DNA from: Bacteroidota bacterium
GTDB taxonomy: Bacteria; Bacteroidota; Ignavibacteria; Ignavibacteriales; Ignavibacteriaceae
NCBI GenBank assembly: GCA_021824145.1
Contig: JAKALM010000009.1
Span: 1-64,000 of the forward strand
Length of the DNA stretch: 64,000 bases
Direction of reading: 5' to 3'
Shown: in pieces, positions 61,476 to 64,000 of the stretch
How the letters are laid out: each line of letters begins with the position of its first letter
How positions within the stretch are numbered: position 1 is the first letter of the stretch
Translations under genes and position numbers: made by a program
Notes under the pieces: model-generated
Told to the model about the DNA's origin: nothing
The model's database searches: none
Seen by the model: only the letters and a program-made list of their open reading frames with translations

Positions 61476-63561
61476 CATTTTTTTCATTGCTTTGATAATA
61501 TCGAAAGAGATTTTTTCTCAGATTCCAATTAATGGGTTTTGCCAATACAAAAGTTATAAAGTGGATTCTGGATTCAAATCACTTTTTGCTCTTAATTTTA
61601 ATAACGATTTTTATACCGATCTTGTTTTATTTAATCCTGATTCAAAAAAAATTGAAGCCATTGCTGGAGAAAAAAATGGCGGTTATAGCAAGCCAATATC
61701 TTACTCAGTTCCATATGAAATTACAAATATTCATAATCTAATTGAAAGAAATAAAATTATTAAGAAATATGCTTTTGTAAGCCGACAAAAAATGCGTGCG
61801 GGAATTTATGCATTTACTTCTTCTGGCAGGCCCTACTTAAGCAGTTCGATAAAATTTAAATCCTATCCGGGAAATATTAGTACAGCAGATATTAATAAAA
61901 ATGGTAAAGATGAATTTTTAATATCTGGAAGTGCATTTGATGGATTATCATTAGTTTATCAAACTAGTTCAGGTCTTAAAGAAAAAAAAATAATCTCAAA
62001 TATTAGTTTTTCAAATGCTATTTTTACTGATTTGAGCAATGATAATTATCCGGATATTGCTGCTTTTAATGTTCTTAATAACTCTTTAATATTTTTTTAT
62101 AACGATGGGACAGGACAATTCAGAAAAGTCCGTTCAATCAAATTTGACCAGCCAATTCATCTTCTTTATTCAACTGATTTAAATCTTGACAGCTATAATG
62201 ATTTAATCTTTTCAGAAGGTAAATCGATAAAAATTATTTACGGCGATTCAGCATCATCCTATTCCATTACAAATAAAATAAATACTAAATATAAACCGGA
62301 CCAAATTATAACCGGAGATTTTAATCGCGATGGCAAAATGGATATCGCATATTCAAATTCTGAATCTGGAACACTTTCAATATTTTTTGGCAAAGATACA
62401 TATAGCTTTTATCCAGAAATTATTTATTCTAAAAAAGATGGGATTCAAAACATTATTCCATATTACAGTAAATTTCTTAATGGAATTGCAGCCATAAATT
62501 TTAATGGTTATGTATTTACAGTTACTAATCTTCCGCCATTTTTAGATAACGCAAATATCTCTCTTGGTGGACAACCATCGGCTCTTTCTTTCTTTGATGA
62601 TGGAAATAACGGAATTTTTGATATTTGTTATATCGATAATTTTACTCATTCGTTAGATTTAATTGTTCGCAATATCTCTGGAATTCCAAACACTTTTTAT
62701 TCATATCCGGTTAACGAAAATCATTCCCAAATAATTGTTGATAATACTCTTCCAAGAATTAAAACATTCTTCTGTTATTCATATGGCAAAAGATTAATTG
62801 ATATTTTAAAGGTTGATTTTGCACAAAACAAGATTGAAAGAAATGCAGTTTACGCCCCGGGTGCAATTGAAGATTTAAAAATAAAACATTCAAACAACAA
62901 TTTTAGCAATATATATCTCACTTATTCAGACGGCAAAAACGTTGGATTATGTTTAATGGAATATAGAGATTACAAATATTCTGTTAGTAATTATCCGGTT
63001 AATACTGTTGCTTATTGTTCTAATATTTTAAAAAGTAACGAAATAGGGATGACATATTGGTCGAAAGAAAATAATTATGAAAAACTAACTAAAATAATTT
63101 TATCTGGTGGTACCACTTCATCTAATTTAATATATAATTCAAAAATTGATAGTGTGAATTCTATATTTTCTTTTACTGGTGATCTTTTCAATAACGATAA
63201 TGATGCAACCATAAGTTTATTGCAAACTAATAACAATAAATACTTAACCATTACTAACGATAAAAAAACATTTATAATCAAACATGCTGAAATTCCAAAT
63301 TATTTAACTTTTACTAATCCGAACCAATTATTTTTTGGAGAAATAAGACCAAATGGATTAAAAAAATTATATGTTTACTTTCCGAATAAGAAATTCATTA
63401 GCACAATTGATTTCATAAATAAAGGAAGAGATATTATTATACCAAAATTAATTAATGTGGAAGATATTGATAGCTTTTTCATTAAAAAGATGAGTTCACG
63501 AAATTATCATTTAGTTTATACTAATAAATCAAATGGCTGCATAACTATTAAACAACTTTAA
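61417..63561 (+). CDS. Secreted FG-GAP/VCBS-repeat protein
   Basis: A 714-residue exported protein with a signal peptide (about 18-35, ending IFSQ). Four calcium-binding-type repeats can be read: DINKNGKDEFLIS, DLSNDNYPDIAAF, DLNLDSYNDLIFS and DFNRDGKMDIAYS. They suggest a beta-propeller in its first half; the second half has no recognised domain and no T9SS tail. The start is nested in the thioesterase gene. ATGs at 61402 and 61417 are both possible; the shorter is used because it leaves a normal signal peptide. Function is unknown; cell-surface binding is a guess. Confidence 0.8.
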   Translation: MKKPYNEEKTGLRIELKITSIFFIALIISKEIFSQIPINGFCQYKSYKVDSGFKSLFALNFNNDFYTDLVLFNPDSKKIEAIAGEKNGGYSKPISYSVPYEITNIHNLIERNKIIKKYAFVSRQKMRAGIYAFTSSGRPYLSSSIKFKSYPGNISTADINKNGKDEFLISGSAFDGLSLVYQTSSGLKEKKIISNISFSNAIFTDLSNDNYPDIAAFNVLNNSLIFFYNDGTGQFRKVRSIKFDQPIHLLYSTDLNLDSYNDLIFSEGKSIKIIYGDSASSYSITNKINTKYKPDQIITGDFNRDGKMDIAYSNSESGTLSIFFGKDTYSFYPEIIYSKKDGIQNIIPYYSKFLNGIAAINFNGYVFTVTNLPPFLDNANISLGGQPSALSFFDDGNNGIFDICYIDNFTHSLDLIVRNISGIPNTFYSYPVNENHSQIIVDNTLPRIKTFFCYSYGKRLIDILKVDFAQNKIERNAVYAPGAIEDLKIKHSNNNFSNIYLTYSDGKNVGLCLMEYRDYKYSVSNYPVNTVAYCSNILKSNEIGMTYWSKENNYEKLTKIILSGGTTSSNLIYNSKIDSVNSIFSFTGDLFNNDNDATISLLQTNNNKYLTITNDKKTFIIKHAEIPNYLTFTNPNQLFFGEIRPNGLKKLYVYFPNKKFISTIDFINKGRDIIIPKLINVEDIDSFFIKKMSSRNYHLVYTNKSNGCITIKQL

Positions 63562-63562
63562 T

Positions 63563-64000
63563 ATGAAAAAAATTTTTGTTTTACTACTGTTATCAATAAT
63601 TTATTTTCAAACCCAAGCACAGGAACTTAATCGCACTCAGCTTGACTCATTATACAATTTGTATGTAAGTATACGAACTTCATCTAATGAACAAAGACAT
63701 GGAATTCAATCTATAGATACTACTCATATTAAATGTGCTTTTGGCATTGTAAGTTATATTAAATTTAATTTTGATAGATTTTTGCCAGCACAGAAATCAA
63801 TATTAAAAGTTTTATTTGATCGCCCAACAACTGATACAAGCATTGTAAGCCCAAATGGTTTTTTCAGAATTCATTATAATATTAGCGGGCCGGCTGCACC
63901 AAAATATAGTATAGATTCGTTGGCGATTGCATTGGATTCGGCGTATAATTTTGAAGTTAATTATTTGGGCTATCCTCCTCCACCATCAGATAACGGAGCT
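63563..64000 (+). CDS. Start of an MXAN_6640-like putative metalloprotease (cut by window end)
   Basis: The first 146 residues of a secreted protein; the reading frame is open at the last base of the window. The signal peptide (about 1-19) ends TQAQ. After about 85 residues of charged linker comes NGFFRIHYNISGPAAPKYSIDSLAIALDSAYNFEVNYLGYPPPP, the start of a family I recall as MXAN_6640-type putative metalloproteases, in which HExxH follows later. The end is outside the window, so the zinc motif and any sorting domain cannot be checked. It follows the FG-GAP gene at one base. Confidence 0.72.
   Translation, partial: MKKIFVLLLLSIIYFQTQAQELNRTQLDSLYNLYVSIRTSSNEQRHGIQSIDTTHIKCAFGIVSYIKFNFDRFLPAQKSILKVLFDRPTTDTSIVSPNGFFRIHYNISGPAAPKYSIDSLAIALDSAYNFEVNYLGYPPPPSDNGA

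Overview
The window reads as chromosomal DNA of a low-GC (roughly 30% by eye), free-living, Gram-negative bacterium of the Bacteroidota/Ignavibacteriota branch, most likely Ignavibacteria. The main pointers are a secreted cupredoxin ending in a type IX secretion (T9SS) sorting domain of the NYPNPFNPST type, a PorQ-like protein, TonB-dependent uptake genes, a Bacteroidota-type cytochrome b558 succinate dehydrogenase/fumarate reductase, and an FG-GAP protein followed by an MXAN_6640-like metalloprotease. Taxonomy is inferred from protein style only. No CRISPR array, prophage, insertion sequence or rRNA was seen. Most of the window is ordinary core genome with a few less familiar clusters.

Layout. 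0-5 kb: long hairpin, M14 carboxypeptidase, zinc-ribbon protein plus rpsU, LOG-family protein, PBP4-type peptidase. 5-8.2 kb (minus): an acidic protein of unknown function, obgE, tRNA-Met and secG. 8.3-11.7 kb (minus): sdhC-sdhA-sdhB. 12-17.5 kb: T9SS cupredoxin, POT peptide transporter, then a cobalamin riboswitch driving a BtuB-like receptor and a small membrane protein. 17.8-21.3 kb: membrane pyrophosphatase and a 1.1 kb gene-poor stretch. 21.4-25 kb: amino acid permease and a first ExbB-ExbD-TonB set. 25-29.7 kb: DedA, an MFS carrier, and a divergent ATP-grasp / C39-like peptidase / isochorismatase-fold cluster. 30-41.3 kb: lipoprotein, TPR protein, histidine kinase and NtrC-type regulator, then a second energy-transduction operon (ExbB, two ExbD, TonB, small membrane protein, PstS-like lipoprotein, TPR protein, a 48-residue membrane protein, inorganic pyrophosphatase). 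41.4-46.8 kb: lysA, LD-carboxypeptidase, lipoprotein, priA. 46.9-55.2 kb: Yip1-like protein, tryptophanase, a hypothetical gene, the AmmeMemoRadiSam A and B genes, a Rossmann-fold protein, glycyl-tRNA synthetase and a TPR protein. 55.2-64 kb: PorQ, a glutaminase-like protein, HtpX, BamD, a thioesterase, the FG-GAP protein and the start of a metalloprotease.

How it fits together. Much of the content serves the envelope: TonB energisation, B12 uptake, outer-membrane assembly (BamD), secretion (SecG, PorQ), wall recycling (PBP4, LD-carboxypeptidase) and membrane quality control (HtpX). The most informative non-coding element is the B12 riboswitch, where the aptamer, the L5-L13 kissing loop and a hairpin covering the btuB ribosome-binding region can all be read from the sequence. 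Two near-identical sigma-54-like promoter motifs flank the gene group that encodes the NtrC-type regulator, suggesting local control of the lipoprotein/TPR genes and of the second ExbB-TonB operon. No clearly new defence or mobile system was found. The best candidates for undescribed biology are the ATP-grasp/C39-like cluster, the acidic protein upstream of obgE, and the composite ExbB-ExbD-ExbD-TonB-PstS-TPR operon.
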